Assembly: GCF_024793945.1 (NCBI RefSeq)
Contig: NZ_JANUSD010000022.1
Location: forward strand, 1 to 64,000
Direction of reading: 5' to 3'
DNA: 64,000 nucleotides
Source of the DNA: Emticicia fluvialis
Lineage (GTDB): Bacteria > Bacteroidota > Bacteroidia > Cytophagales > Spirosomataceae
Under the pieces are notes generated by a model. It saw nothing but the letters and a program-made list of their open reading frames with translations. It did no database searches and was not told the origin of the DNA. Shown here one piece after another: positions 43,957-53,724 of the stretch; position 1 is the first letter of the stretch, and each line of letters opens with the position of its first letter. Position numbers and translations under genes: made by a program.

Positions 43957-44268
43957 CTATGTCCACAGCATAAGAACAGGGCTTTTGAGTGTACCAAGTG
44001 CAGGGTTTTATCTGGCAGCTGAAGTTTTGTGTTAGCTGAAAGATTTAATAATGTACTAAATATCAGTTATTCCTTCCGTATATGAACGTTTGTATTGGAG
44101 TGCCGCTGGTTTTGACTTTTTTATAACACCCTAAGTCTTCTCTTTTAATTTATTTATTCTATTGACTATTGCATTCTGATAGTATAAAACCAATCAAAAA
44201 TGCGCTATCATTAAAACAGGTTGCCAAAGGTTATCCGTTTAAAAAGTTTTCGGTGTTAAAAAGAGTTT

Positions 44269-44303
44269 TTTGATTGTGCCTTGAATGATAAATAATAAAT
44301 TTG
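44269..44303 (+). promoter_or_regulatory. Promoter of the capD-like gene
   Basis: TTTG (44269-44272), 23-bp spacer and TAAATTTG (44296-44303), a full match to the phylum consensus. The TTG at 44301 that opens a longer frame is part of this -7 box, so translation must begin later, at 44343. Confidence 0.7.
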
Positions 44304-44342
44304 CTGTGCTTTCCGATTTATAAAATTAATGATTCAGAGTCT

Positions 44343-46292
44343 ATGACGATTTCTACACGAAAATATTCTGAGAAATTCGCCTCTAAATGGCTGATTTTTT
44401 TGGTTGATCTTATTATATGTTCCATAACTTTTACACTTGCTATTTTTGTTCACTTTGATTTCGAACTTACTTATGTAGAGCCTCAGTTTTATAAATATCA
44501 TTTGTTTTTTGTTTTGCTTATTAACGGCCTGTTTTTCATTATTTTCAAGTCGTATGAGGGCATAGTAAGGCACACCAGTACAGAAGATATTACACTATTG
44601 GTGAAGGTCGTATCATTAAGCAGCATATTTATATTCTTCCTGTCAAATTTTGGTTGTTATCATAACATCATTTATTTGTGTATACCACCTCGTATAACTA
44701 TTATTAGTTATTTTGTTACCCTTTTTGCGCTTATTTTCAGCAGATTCCTTGTAAAAAGCCTTTATGAAACATTTTACAGAAACATTAAGGCTATCAGCCC
44801 CATTATTATTTACGGAACCGGAGACCTGGGGCGTATAACCAAAAATAGTCTGCTTAACGATAAAACCAAAAGCTATAAAATCTTATGCTTTATAGATGAT
44901 AACCCACAAAAAACCAATAAAACTATTGAAGGAATAAGGGTTTTGTCAAGAAAAGACGCAATTGAAAAGTATATTACTAATCCAAGGTCTACAGAAGAAG
45001 ACCTGGAAGTTGTTTTTGCCATAGAAAAAATAACGCCTTTAGCAAAAGCTAAAATTGCCGAAGATTTTCTTGCTCTGGGCATTATTCTTAAGTCAATTCC
45101 GCCTATTGATAAGTGGATAAATGGGGAATTAACTACCAAGCAAATACAAAATATTGAAATTGACGATTTGCTTGAGCGTGACCCGATATTTATTAATAAC
45201 CGTTTTGTAGAAAGGTTTATAAAAGATAAAAAAGTGCTAGTTACCGGTGCTGCCGGTTCAATCGGGAGTGAGCTAGTACGACAACTGCTGAAGTTTTCGC
45301 CGGGAAGAATTGTTTTGATTGACCAGGCAGAGTCGGCGCTTTATGACTTAGAGAGTGAGATACTCAGAACCTCAAATGTTGATAACAGCCAGTTGCCCGA
45401 CATACGTGTAGAGGTGTACGATGTAACGAATGAAGGGTTAATGGATCACCTCTTTAATGAAGAACGACCTCAGGTGATTTTCCATGCTGCGGCATATAAG
45501 CATGTGCCTCTCATGGAAAAAAGTCCGTATCAGGCTGTTAGAGTAAATGTGCATGGTACAAAAATTATAGCAGAGCTTGCCTCAAAATATGAGGCTGAAA
45601 AATTTGTAATGATTTCTACCGATAAGGCCGTGAATCCCACCAATGTAATGGGTGCTTCCAAACGTCTGGCAGAAATGTACGTGCAGGCATTGGATAGCCA
45701 CCACGGTAACAGAACAAGGTTTATAATTACCAGATTTGGCAACGTGCTTGGGTCCAATGGTTCGGTTATCCCGTTATTCAAAAAACAGATAGAGAACGGC
45801 GGCCCCGTTACGGTAACGCATAAAGAAATTATCAGATATTTTATGACTATCCCGGAGGCATGCCAATTGGTGCTTGAAGCAGGTACAATGGGTAAAGGTG
45901 GTGAGATATATGTTTTTGATATGGGCAAGCCTGTGAAAATATATGACCTTGCCAAGAAAATGATTCAGTTGTCTGGTCTGGAGCTCGATAAAGATATTGA
46001 AATAAAAATAACGCAACTCAGGCCCGGTGAAAAACTGTATGAAGAACTACTGAATAGTAACGAAAATACACAACCCACCTATCATTCAAAAATTATGATA
46101 GCCAAAGTTGTACCTGTAGACTATGACCTGCTGAAAGTGGCAATTGCCCATCTGGAAACCACTATTGCTTCGCTCAATAATAACCAGATTGTATCAGAAA
46201 TGAAAAAACTGATTCCGGAATTTATCAGCAATAATTCAGTTTACGAAAATCTTGACTTTGATGAGTTAGAAGAGAGTTCTTTGTATCCCTAG
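44343..46292 (+). CDS. CapD/PglF/WbpM-type membrane 4,6-dehydratase
   Basis: A 649-residue nucleotide-sugar 4,6-dehydratase with four N-terminal membrane helices (about 15-125), a first Rossmann-like domain (IIYGTGDLGR, about 150-260) and the catalytic SDR domain with VTGAAGSIGSELVRQ (near residue 300). The catalytic stretch is STDKAVNPTNVMG, with Met where SDR enzymes have Tyr, which is normal for this subfamily. It would convert UDP-GlcNAc to the 4-keto-6-deoxy sugar, the substrate for the aminotransferase at 41796. Its last 27 bases overlap the convergent wzi-like gene. Confidence 0.93.
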   Translation: MTISTRKYSEKFASKWLIFLVDLIICSITFTLAIFVHFDFELTYVEPQFYKYHLFFVLLINGLFFIIFKSYEGIVRHTSTEDITLLVKVVSLSSIFIFFLSNFGCYHNIIYLCIPPRITIISYFVTLFALIFSRFLVKSLYETFYRNIKAISPIIIYGTGDLGRITKNSLLNDKTKSYKILCFIDDNPQKTNKTIEGIRVLSRKDAIEKYITNPRSTEEDLEVVFAIEKITPLAKAKIAEDFLALGIILKSIPPIDKWINGELTTKQIQNIEIDDLLERDPIFINNRFVERFIKDKKVLVTGAAGSIGSELVRQLLKFSPGRIVLIDQAESALYDLESEILRTSNVDNSQLPDIRVEVYDVTNEGLMDHLFNEERPQVIFHAAAYKHVPLMEKSPYQAVRVNVHGTKIIAELASKYEAEKFVMISTDKAVNPTNVMGASKRLAEMYVQALDSHHGNRTRFIITRFGNVLGSNGSVIPLFKKQIENGGPVTVTHKEIIRYFMTIPEACQLVLEAGTMGKGGEIYVFDMGKPVKIYDLAKKMIQLSGLELDKDIEIKITQLRPGEKLYEELLNSNENTQPTYHSKIMIAKVVPVDYDLLKVAIAHLETTIASLNNNQIVSEMKKLIPEFISNNSVYENLDFDELEESSLYP

Positions 46293-47744
46293 GTAACCTC
46301 CTAAGGTGCTTGTGAACAGATTACCCTCATCAAATGATACAGAAGAAACAATAGAAAATTTAGGAAGTTTGTACCTTACCCGGCACAGCAAGGCAAATTG
46401 CCGGCGGTCTAGTACAAATGGGTAAGTACCTGTATTTATGTTATAAAGTGCTTTGGTATAATAATCCATGTTTTTGGCTTTCCCGCTTATACCCAAAGAA
46501 AACGCCTGAACCCGGTTTAGTATATAGGTGTCATCCTGCATTACCAGCTCTGCCGGCAAACCTTCTTTATTTACTGTCCACAAAGGCACTAACAATGGGG
46601 TTCCTATGGTGTTGCCGTAATAGGTCCAACCTCTTGTATAAGTACCATTCTGGAAATAATTATCCATACCTCTTAGTTCTGGAACTGTGTTTTCACTTCC
46701 GGTTGGTCCTCCCTGGCTTCTGGTATCCAGATATTCGAAGGTAACTCTTGTTATACCTTTCTCCACGAATTTACGCCTTAAAGATACGCCAAGTAGTCCA
46801 TCAGTTATATTATTGAGGTAAAACAGTGAACCGTCTTCATAAATGCTTTGCCGGTACAGAAACACATCAAACAGGCGGGTGTTAATTTCTGCTGCAATAT
46901 CAAAACTGCCGAGATGGTTTCCGGGTCTGTTCCAGGCTTCATTTATTGGTACGTTTGAGTTTAGGCTGCTCTCTCCTTTATTGATACTTAAACCTGAAAT
47001 TATCTTTAGGTATGTAGCAAAATCTGAAGGATAGGTTGTGATAAGTGCACCTGATTTTTTGTCAATAAATGGCTCAGCTGGTCGTCCCCCCCATTGGACC
47101 TGATGGTTACCACCGGCATATAATTTTACACGCCAGTTGGGTTTCCCGATTCTTAAATACAGGTGCTTCTGATGCAAAAAAAAGTTCTGAACAGGGCCGT
47201 TCTCAAACCAACCATGGGCAAATGCCCCTTTCACAGAAAATAGACCTTTTCCAAGAATAGAAACATAGTTGGGCAGGCCAATTTGCACTTTAGGAATAGG
47301 TAGGGCATTGCCCGACCAGATGTAAGAACCCATAGTAAGAGCGGTATCTACCAGGCCTGTAATTTCTTTTCTTCGGCCGCCGTATAATTCAAAAGCGCCA
47401 AACCTTATTTTAAGATAGGCTTCAGGAAGTAAAAACTGATTGGCTTTACCCGCATTAGCTACGGCGCTGATGCCGTATCCGTAAGAGAATTTTCTTAGTT
47501 TATGGCTTGATGATGTTTTGGTAGAATCATATTCTTTGATAAGCCCTGCCCTTAATGTAAAGATGGGGTTTTCAATCGGAACAGTACCATACTGATTAGA
47601 GCGTATCAAAAAAGGTGTTTTGCCTGAACTGGACGCAAAGACTCCGCTTTCGATATGAAGCTTTGCGCCATTGGTAGGGTTCTGGCTAAAAGCAAAAGAC
47701 ATCGAAAGAAATATTAAAATACCAGTTCTGTAAAAAAAACTCAT
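46266..47744 (-). CDS. Wzi-like capsule assembly outer-membrane protein
   Basis: A 492-residue protein with a signal peptide (cut near AFS-QNP) and amphipathic strands throughout, fitting an 18-strand barrel of the capsule assembly Wzi family: FELYGGRRKE, KVQIGLPNY, GAFAHGWFENG, HLYLRIGKPNWRVKLYAGGNH and VTFEYLDTRSQGG are its usual segments. E. coli Wzi is a lectin that holds capsule to the cell. It ends by overlapping the capD-like gene tail to tail. It supports the view that the polymer made here stays attached as a capsule. Confidence 0.88.
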   Translation of the reverse strand: MSFFYRTGILIFLSMSFAFSQNPTNGAKLHIESGVFASSSGKTPFLIRSNQYGTVPIENPIFTLRAGLIKEYDSTKTSSSHKLRKFSYGYGISAVANAGKANQFLLPEAYLKIRFGAFELYGGRRKEITGLVDTALTMGSYIWSGNALPIPKVQIGLPNYVSILGKGLFSVKGAFAHGWFENGPVQNFFLHQKHLYLRIGKPNWRVKLYAGGNHQVQWGGRPAEPFIDKKSGALITTYPSDFATYLKIISGLSINKGESSLNSNVPINEAWNRPGNHLGSFDIAAEINTRLFDVFLYRQSIYEDGSLFYLNNITDGLLGVSLRRKFVEKGITRVTFEYLDTRSQGGPTGSENTVPELRGMDNYFQNGTYTRGWTYYGNTIGTPLLVPLWTVNKEGLPAELVMQDDTYILNRVQAFSLGISGKAKNMDYYTKALYNINTGTYPFVLDRRQFALLCRVRYKLPKFSIVSSVSFDEGNLFTSTLGGYLGIQRTLF

Positions 47745-48035
47745 ATATAGGGCTTTAGCAAAAAATTATCTTTTAAAAAATTTGGGTTGCTGCAATTCAC
47801 GAAGTCATAATCCAATCATTCATCCTCAGGCTATCTAATGAAAGATGAAATTAAAAAGAGGGTTTAACCATGCTGATTCTTAACAATTAACATTTAATTC
47901 ATAATAATCATGAGCAGTCGTTTTTCTCTCAATAGCATTAATAGTCTTCCCGGCAAAATTATTCATTGCAATATAGCAAAGATACCGTAGCCTGCAAAAT
48001 GAATCGGGCATTAGAGGTTATTATATCAAATACCC

Positions 48036-49010
48036 TTAATTAAACTTTGAGACATATTTTCTGTTTATGTTTTCTTTGAGGCTGTCGTTAAGGTAAGCCG
48101 AGAACAACAGGGCACCTGCTTTATTCAGGTGGGTTTCGTCTTTCCATTTATCAGGTTGTTGTAATTCTGCTAACTTATAAACATCGCTCATATCAATAAC
48201 TCTGGCCGGGGTTTTTTGGGCAGAAGCGAATGCTTTTAGTTTATCGCTATAAACTTTGTGGTAATAGATGTTTTTGAAATTCGGAGGGAAAACGATATAA
48301 AGTTTTACATTGAATTTTGCACATTGATTGATTAAGTGCCTGAGAGCCTTTAGCTTTAGGTTATCGAGTTTAATAGGTTCAACTTTGTGCTTTACGCTTT
48401 CATGTCTGATTTTTGAGGTATCTAATCTGGCTAGCAGAGGAGAAAAACCGAATGGATTTATCATGTTTTTTTCGTTTATGTAATTAAACATAATAGGATA
48501 AACCTTGAAATTATATTTAAACATATCAGATTGTACCAGCATTGTTTCTTTCCATCCAATTTCTTTTACATATTCTTTTAATAACGCGCTTTCTGCATAA
48601 AACGGATAAAGTGCTCTAAGCTCCAGATTATTCTGTTTCTGCCGCGATTCATCAAAATAATTTGCATCCATTTGCAATATTACCGAATGCGGCCTTATTT
48701 GTTGGGCAAGCAATAAATCCAGCAATATACTGCTATATAAAACGCCACCAACGGCGTTTTCACCGGCATTATATCCTTTACCCTTTAGGTTCGTAAGCAA
48801 GAGCGGGTCTATTTGGTGCCTGGCTCTTGAAGACCCCAGAATAAGAAAGTTGATGTCTCTGTTTTTTTGCAATATGTAATTGATTGTACCCCCACGTTCT
48901 CCAGAAATGGTCTTCTTAAATATAAAATGAGTGAACAAAACACCAAACAGTTTGTCTATCACCAGCAAAATCAAAATCAGAAAAGCAAGTTTAGCTAATA
49001 TTTGTTTCAT
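48036..49010 (-). CDS. SGNH/GDSL-like membrane-anchored acyl-transfer partner
   Basis: A 324-residue protein with an N-terminal membrane helix (about 7-28) and an extracytoplasmic domain with SGNH features: block I is ILGSSRARHQID (Ser60 or Ser61) and block V is DETHLNKAG with the Asp-xx-His pair near residue 293. Its gene lies 7 bp behind the MBOAT gene, the arrangement of AlgI with AlgJ/AlgX or DltB with DltD, where the SGNH partner places the acyl group on the glycan. It likely O-acetylates the exported polymer. Confidence 0.78.
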   Translation of the reverse strand: MKQILAKLAFLILILLVIDKLFGVLFTHFIFKKTISGERGGTINYILQKNRDINFLILGSSRARHQIDPLLLTNLKGKGYNAGENAVGGVLYSSILLDLLLAQQIRPHSVILQMDANYFDESRQKQNNLELRALYPFYAESALLKEYVKEIGWKETMLVQSDMFKYNFKVYPIMFNYINEKNMINPFGFSPLLARLDTSKIRHESVKHKVEPIKLDNLKLKALRHLINQCAKFNVKLYIVFPPNFKNIYYHKVYSDKLKAFASAQKTPARVIDMSDVYKLAELQQPDKWKDETHLNKAGALLFSAYLNDSLKENINRKYVSKFN

Positions 49011-49017
49011 GGGCTGG

Positions 49018-50421
49018 TCAGAATTGGAAATAAATAAATTGCGTTTCGTTGATATTGCCTTGCAAAAAAACAGAAACAGTAATGAAAATAGTTAGAGCAT
49101 TGAGATAGAGATTACCGGATTTCATCTCGTATATATCATCAAAGCTGAATTTTCTAAGCACAAAGTACTCAAACGCTGTCATGAGAGTCCAGCCGGTAAT
49201 GGCAGGCATCAAAATAAAGATATCTAAGGCGTTAAATTTTGAGGGGTAAAAATCGGTAAATATGGCATGAATGATATAACTGGCCTGGTCAAAAGTTACT
49301 GACCTGAATAGAATAAGGGGAAACATAATAAGTAAATGAACATATATGTAGCCAATGGCTTTATAAATAAATCCCGGACGGCTCCGCAAAGTGAAATTCA
49401 ATAGTTTTTCGGCCGTTAAATAAACACCGTATATAAGGCCCCATATTACGAAATTCCAGGATGCACCATGCCATAAGCCACCTATTAGCATGGTAATGAA
49501 CAGATTTCTGTAGGCAATCAGTTTTCCTTTCTTTGTGCCGCCTAATGAAAAATACACATAATCTCGCAGCCAGTTGCTTAAAGAAATATGCCATTTTCGC
49601 CAGAGTTCGGTGATACTTGTTGAAAAGAACGGCAGTTTAAAGTTTTCATTAAATCTGTAGCCCAGCATTCTGGCAACACCAATGGCCATATCTGAGTAGC
49701 CGGAAAAATCGCAATACAGCTGATAAGTGAACATCAGCATGGTTATAAAAAAAGTAAAGCCTGAGTGATGCATGTAGCTGTTAAAAATGGTATCAACATA
49801 CTGGCTTAATACGTCTGCAACGGCTACTTTTTTAAAGAGTCCCCAAAAAAACTGGCTTAGCCCCACAGTAAAATCACGGTAAGTTATTGGGTTGTCTTTT
49901 CTTAATTGGGGCAATAGATTCTCTGCTCTCTCAATTGGCCCGGCAACCAATTGCGGAAACATCATTACAAAATTTGAATAAATGAGCAGGTTCCGTTCGG
50001 CTTTTATTTTGCCTTTGTAAACTTCAATAACGTACCCCAGGCTTTGAAACACATGAAATGAAAGCCCGATTGGTAGTATTATTTCCCAGTGTCTGGCACT
50101 TCTGAATCCGAGGTAATTCAGGTTGTCGACAAAAAAGTTGTAGTACTTAAATACAAATAAAACAATACATGTATTGATGATACCAAACAGCAGATGAAGC
50201 TTTTTTGTAGCAGGTTTTGTACTGTCTTCAATTCTGATAGCGGCAAAATAATCAATAAGAATAGTTAAAAACAATATGAGAATATAAGAAGGAATAAACC
50301 ACATGTAAAAAACAGAACTTGAAACCAGAAGAATTACCTGCCTGTTGAATCCGCGGGAATAATAGAATAAAATAAATACAATAATGAAGAAAATTAGAAA
50401 GTCAATAGAATTAAAAACCAT
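49018..50421 (-). CDS. MBOAT-family O-acyltransferase (AlgI/DltB-like)
   Basis: A 467-residue protein with about 11 membrane helices of the MBOAT family. Signatures are PIGLSFHVFQSLGYVIEVY, FPQLVAGPIERA and GGLWHGASWNF with the active-site His near residue 319. It carries an acyl group, normally acetyl, across the inner membrane to a partner protein. The SGNH gene follows 7 bp on. Together with the neighbouring Wzi this suggests acetylation of the capsule. Confidence 0.94.
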   Translation of the reverse strand: MVFNSIDFLIFFIIVFILFYYSRGFNRQVILLVSSSVFYMWFIPSYILILFLTILIDYFAAIRIEDSTKPATKKLHLLFGIINTCIVLFVFKYYNFFVDNLNYLGFRSARHWEIILPIGLSFHVFQSLGYVIEVYKGKIKAERNLLIYSNFVMMFPQLVAGPIERAENLLPQLRKDNPITYRDFTVGLSQFFWGLFKKVAVADVLSQYVDTIFNSYMHHSGFTFFITMLMFTYQLYCDFSGYSDMAIGVARMLGYRFNENFKLPFFSTSITELWRKWHISLSNWLRDYVYFSLGGTKKGKLIAYRNLFITMLIGGLWHGASWNFVIWGLIYGVYLTAEKLLNFTLRSRPGFIYKAIGYIYVHLLIMFPLILFRSVTFDQASYIIHAIFTDFYPSKFNALDIFILMPAITGWTLMTAFEYFVLRKFSFDDIYEMKSGNLYLNALTIFITVSVFLQGNINETQFIYFQF

Positions 50422-50813
50422 ATAAGTTTTTCAATTAAGTATCATCAGGGTTTAGAAAAAAGCCGGAAATGTTCCTGGCGGTTATTGCTATTTGCCTTCC
50501 ATAAAGCTGAAAATTATAGATATAAGCACAGCATTTGGCCTAATATCCGGCAGTACGCCAGAGTATACCAGTCTTTAGTGGTTGCAATGCTAATTATCTT
50601 AATTGAAGTAAGATAAATTAAGGTTTAGGCAAAAAGGTTAATTTTAAAAAGTCAGGGTACAAAATAACAGAAATATAAGTGAATTTAGCCTACAATTCTA
50701 GTAGAAAATTCTCTGTTTTCAGGTAGAAAACAAAAAATTCATAACCATAAAAGCAGAAAAAAAGAAGATGTATAAACTAAGTGGTTTTTATGTGAAGCCG
50801 GATATTTTTAAAA
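50422..50813. other. 392-bp intergenic region
   Basis: Upstream of the MBOAT gene and downstream of the DUF1501 gene, both minus. The only structure is the inverted repeat at 50594-50616. No consensus promoter, terminator or frame recognised. Confidence 0.5.
50594..50616. repeat. 8-bp perfect inverted repeat, possible operator
   Basis: TTATCTTA (50594-50601) and TAAGATAA (50609-50616) with a 7-bp spacer; no T run follows on either strand, so a protein-binding site is likelier than a terminator. It lies 170 bp before the MBOAT start. Confidence 0.4.
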
Positions 50814-52016
50814 TTAGACGAGTTTTAAATTTCCTGATACACGGCCCAGTATTTTTTTTGCGTCAGAGTGCAACCAGTCATTTAGCAACGATTCATAAAT
50901 ATCTCTGAAATCAACTGAAAATTTCAAATCGCCCTCATCCAGATTGGTTAAATCAGGGGCTTCATTCAATATTTCAGGGCGTTTGAGGCTACCTCCTATT
51001 AAAAATAAATTATTAGCTGTGCCGTGGTCTGTACCGGCACTGGCATTTTCTTTTACTCTTCTGCCAAATTCTGAGAAAGTCATAATCACCACATCGTTAA
51101 TTTTATTGTTTTTTTGCAGGTCATTAACGAATACCTGTATGGCCGAAGAGTAGTTCTGCAGAAGCCTTTCCTGCTGATTTAGCTGATTAAAGTGGGTGTC
51201 GAAACCAGAAACGCTTACATAATATACTCTGGTGGGCAGGTCTGATATAATAAGTTCTGCAATAGTTTTCAGGCGCTGGCCCAGTTCTCCGACCGGATAA
51301 GTGGCCGAAGATTTATAAATTTTTGATTGAGTATGTAAGAACTCGGCTGAAGACGATGTTTCAGCAAGGGTTTTATACATATATGACAGATTCTGATTGA
51401 CTGACACCGGCGCAACACCTGCAACTTTACTGATAAACGGACGGCTAACCTGCCGGTATAGTTTTTCGGTATCTTTTACAGCCAATGCCTTTACATTTTC
51501 GCCTTTCATTGACAGGCTTAGGGTGTCGTCAATTTCCAATGCCTGATAAGGTGTACAATGCCCGGCGCAGTTGGCATCCAGGTATCGTCCCAGCCATCCG
51601 GTATTCAGGTATTCGGTTGATTCACTGGCGGTATGCCAAATATCCATAGAGCGGAAATGAGAACGGTCAGGGTTAGGGTAACCAACATTATTAATGATAC
51701 TCACCAGGCCATCGTCATATAATCGTCTGAGGCCGTCCATGGCAGGGTTAAGGCCAAGTTCGTTGTTTAGTTTTAGTACTTTGTCAGGCGCAATACCAAT
51801 ATTGGGCCGGGCTTTATAATAAATATCGTTTGTGTATGGAATTACCGTGTTTAGGCCATCATTACCACCTGACAACTGAACAACAACCAAAACCTTGCCG
51901 TTCACCGGCTCTACACCCAAGTGTTGTGTTTCGTAGGCTTTCAGAAAATGAGGAACCAGCATACCGCCTATGGTTGCCAATGCCGATTGCTTGATAAAAT
52001 CTCTTCTTGATGCCAT
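50814..52016 (-). CDS. DUF1501 protein with Tat signal
   Basis: A 400-residue protein of the DUF1501 family, which belongs to the alkaline phosphatase/sulfatase-like superfamily but lacks a known substrate. A twin-arginine leader is present (SRRDFIKQSALAT, 3-15). Family features are VVVQLSGGNDGLNTVIPY near residue 45, RSHFRSMDIWHTA, TFSEFGRR and a DHGTAN metal-type motif. It follows the DUF1800 gene by 51 bp; the two nearly always occur together. Likely folded in the cytoplasm and exported to the periplasm; its reaction is unknown. Confidence 0.9.
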   Translation of the reverse strand: MASRRDFIKQSALATIGGMLVPHFLKAYETQHLGVEPVNGKVLVVVQLSGGNDGLNTVIPYTNDIYYKARPNIGIAPDKVLKLNNELGLNPAMDGLRRLYDDGLVSIINNVGYPNPDRSHFRSMDIWHTASESTEYLNTGWLGRYLDANCAGHCTPYQALEIDDTLSLSMKGENVKALAVKDTEKLYRQVSRPFISKVAGVAPVSVNQNLSYMYKTLAETSSSAEFLHTQSKIYKSSATYPVGELGQRLKTIAELIISDLPTRVYYVSVSGFDTHFNQLNQQERLLQNYSSAIQVFVNDLQKNNKINDVVIMTFSEFGRRVKENASAGTDHGTANNLFLIGGSLKRPEILNEAPDLTNLDEGDLKFSVDFRDIYESLLNDWLHSDAKKILGRVSGNLKLV

Positions 52017-52067
52017 TATTGATAAACCAATTTAAATGTATAAATAAAAAAGACTGACAGGTTATGC

Positions 52068-53498
52068 CTAGCATAGCTGGTATTCAGGGAGCATCCATAA
52101 ATACATGGTTGTTTTTTTCATGGCCTCTACCTGTGGCCCGGCCTTAACGCGGCTCTCAATTTCTTTCAGTATGCTTTCATCGGGCATTGCCTGCAGCAAA
52201 TAATTAGTCATTTCTTCCAGCAGGTTAGTTTTTTTGCCTGCAAAGTATGGCGCTAATTTTTGCCAGTCAGATTCACCACTGAACCCTCTTTTACGTGTCT
52301 GGTACTCCGTATTGATGTCACCATCGCTTTTAGCGCTTATTTCGGGTTGCCTGTCTGTAAAAATAAGAGACGGAAGCTGCATTCTGAATAAAAGACTGGA
52401 GCTGTCGATCCAGTTTTTGCCTCCCGGCCACCCCGCTACATTGGGCGGATACAGTAATATCTGGCCTAACAGCCGCTCAATAAGCAATGGCGCCTCCGGG
52501 TCATCAAAATGTATTTGCATGGTTGTTTTCATGCCCACCAGTAATTCTATGGGTGATTTAATATGCGACCCGATGTTGCGCGCATCGAAGAACCAGTCTG
52601 AAGTAAAAATATGTTGAAGCAAAAGCGAAATTTCATAGCCCGATTCATAAAACCGCTCAGCAAGTTTTAGTATTTTTTCGGTATGCCAGGGGTTAGCGGT
52701 ATCTTCATTTACAAGCTGCCTGTAAATTTTTTCTGTTACAAAAATGGCAGTTTCTTTTTTTTCAAGAATCATAGAGATAACGTCTTCTCCCTTAAAGTTA
52801 CCGGTTTTGCCAAAAATGGTTTTATCGCCGTCGTCATGTTGTTTTTCTTTAAAAACAAACTGGCCGCTTGTGTCAAAGTCCCATCCTGTAAACGCTCTGG
52901 CTACCTGTTTAATGTCTTTTTCGGTGTAGTTGCCTCTGCCAAGTGTAAACAACTCCATCAATTCTCTGGCAAAGTTTTCATTCGGACTTTTTTTTCGGTT
53001 CTGCCTGTTATTTAAAAACTGTAGCATTGATGGTTCTTTAGAAACCGCAAGCAGCAAATCTCCGAACTTCCCCAAAGCATATTTACGAAGGGTATTTACA
53101 TAGCTTTGCGAATAATAGGCATCCTGACTTCTGGATACCAGATGTCCATGCCAGTAAAATGCCATTTTTTCTCTCAGAACCTCTTTGCCCGTACTCATCT
53201 TTTCAATCCAGGCAATATTAAGTCTGGTTTGGTCTTCCTTTCTTTGCTTCTCAATTTCAAGCTGCTTCTCTTTTAGGCGTGCCAGGTCTGTTTTGTCTAT
53301 GGCATTTGGCTTTGACTTAGAATAGGTATCTGTCGTATCCGGGGGCTTCACCACTTCAATAGGGCTGAAAGATTCAGAATCTTTCAGCAGCCTCTTGAAA
53401 ATTCTTTTGGCAGAATGGCGTTTGGCCTCTTTTATGGTTGAGAGTGGCGCTCCGAATCCCGCTCTCCAGAACAAGTGCTGGGTTTGCTTTTGTAACAC
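52068..53498 (-). CDS. DUF1800 protein
   Basis: A 476-residue helical protein of the DUF1800 family, usual partner of DUF1501. Family features: HLFWRAGFGAPLS at the start, MAFYWHGHLV, PNENFARELMELFTLG, GNYTEKDIKQVARAFTGW, HDDGDKTIFG and GWPGGKNWIDSS. It begins with GTG, since a stop lies three codons before it and no suitable ATG follows until within the conserved part. No signal peptide is evident. Function unknown. A 226-bp divergent region separates it from ileS. Confidence 0.88.
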   Translation of the reverse strand: MLQKQTQHLFWRAGFGAPLSTIKEAKRHSAKRIFKRLLKDSESFSPIEVVKPPDTTDTYSKSKPNAIDKTDLARLKEKQLEIEKQRKEDQTRLNIAWIEKMSTGKEVLREKMAFYWHGHLVSRSQDAYYSQSYVNTLRKYALGKFGDLLLAVSKEPSMLQFLNNRQNRKKSPNENFARELMELFTLGRGNYTEKDIKQVARAFTGWDFDTSGQFVFKEKQHDDGDKTIFGKTGNFKGEDVISMILEKKETAIFVTEKIYRQLVNEDTANPWHTEKILKLAERFYESGYEISLLLQHIFTSDWFFDARNIGSHIKSPIELLVGMKTTMQIHFDDPEAPLLIERLLGQILLYPPNVAGWPGGKNWIDSSSLLFRMQLPSLIFTDRQPEISAKSDGDINTEYQTRKRGFSGESDWQKLAPYFAGKKTNLLEEMTNYLLQAMPDESILKEIESRVKAGPQVEAMKKTTMYLWMLPEYQLC

Positions 53499-53665
53499 GG
53501 CTTGTTATTTATGTGTGCAGTGTTAGATAACAATACAGTCTGTCGGTTTAATTCTGAATGATTTAATCTCAATATTTTAATCTTAAACCCGGATAAACCA
53601 GGTTTTGAATTTGATTAAAACCTTAAATCTGTTTATTTCAATTATTTCTATGGGCTAAAAATCGT

Positions 53666-53673
53666 TATCTTTG
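53666..53673 (+). promoter_or_regulatory. -7 box of ileS
   Basis: TATCTTTG is an exact TAnnTTTG box. The -33 position has TTTC in place of TTTG. The start would be near 53680, so the ATG at 53725 has a leader of about 45 bases. Confidence 0.6.
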
Positions 53674-53724
53674 CACTCTGTTTCAGGCAGGATTTGTAAA
53701 GCCTGCCGATATTCGCTTTTACAT

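Larger units (their letters stand above)
43910..44342. other. 433-bp intergenic region
   Basis: Holds the terminator of the preceding gene (43923-43956) and the promoter of the capD-like gene (44269-44303). The 300 bases between show no frame and no structure that I can identify. Confidence 0.6.

Noticed and set aside
44301..44342. Upstream TTG start for the capD-like gene
   Set aside because: It falls in the TAAATTTG -7 box, and the added residues are not typical of the family.
53671..53724. Upstream TTG start for ileS
   Set aside because: The TTG is part of the TATCTTTG -7 box, so it would lie before the transcription start.
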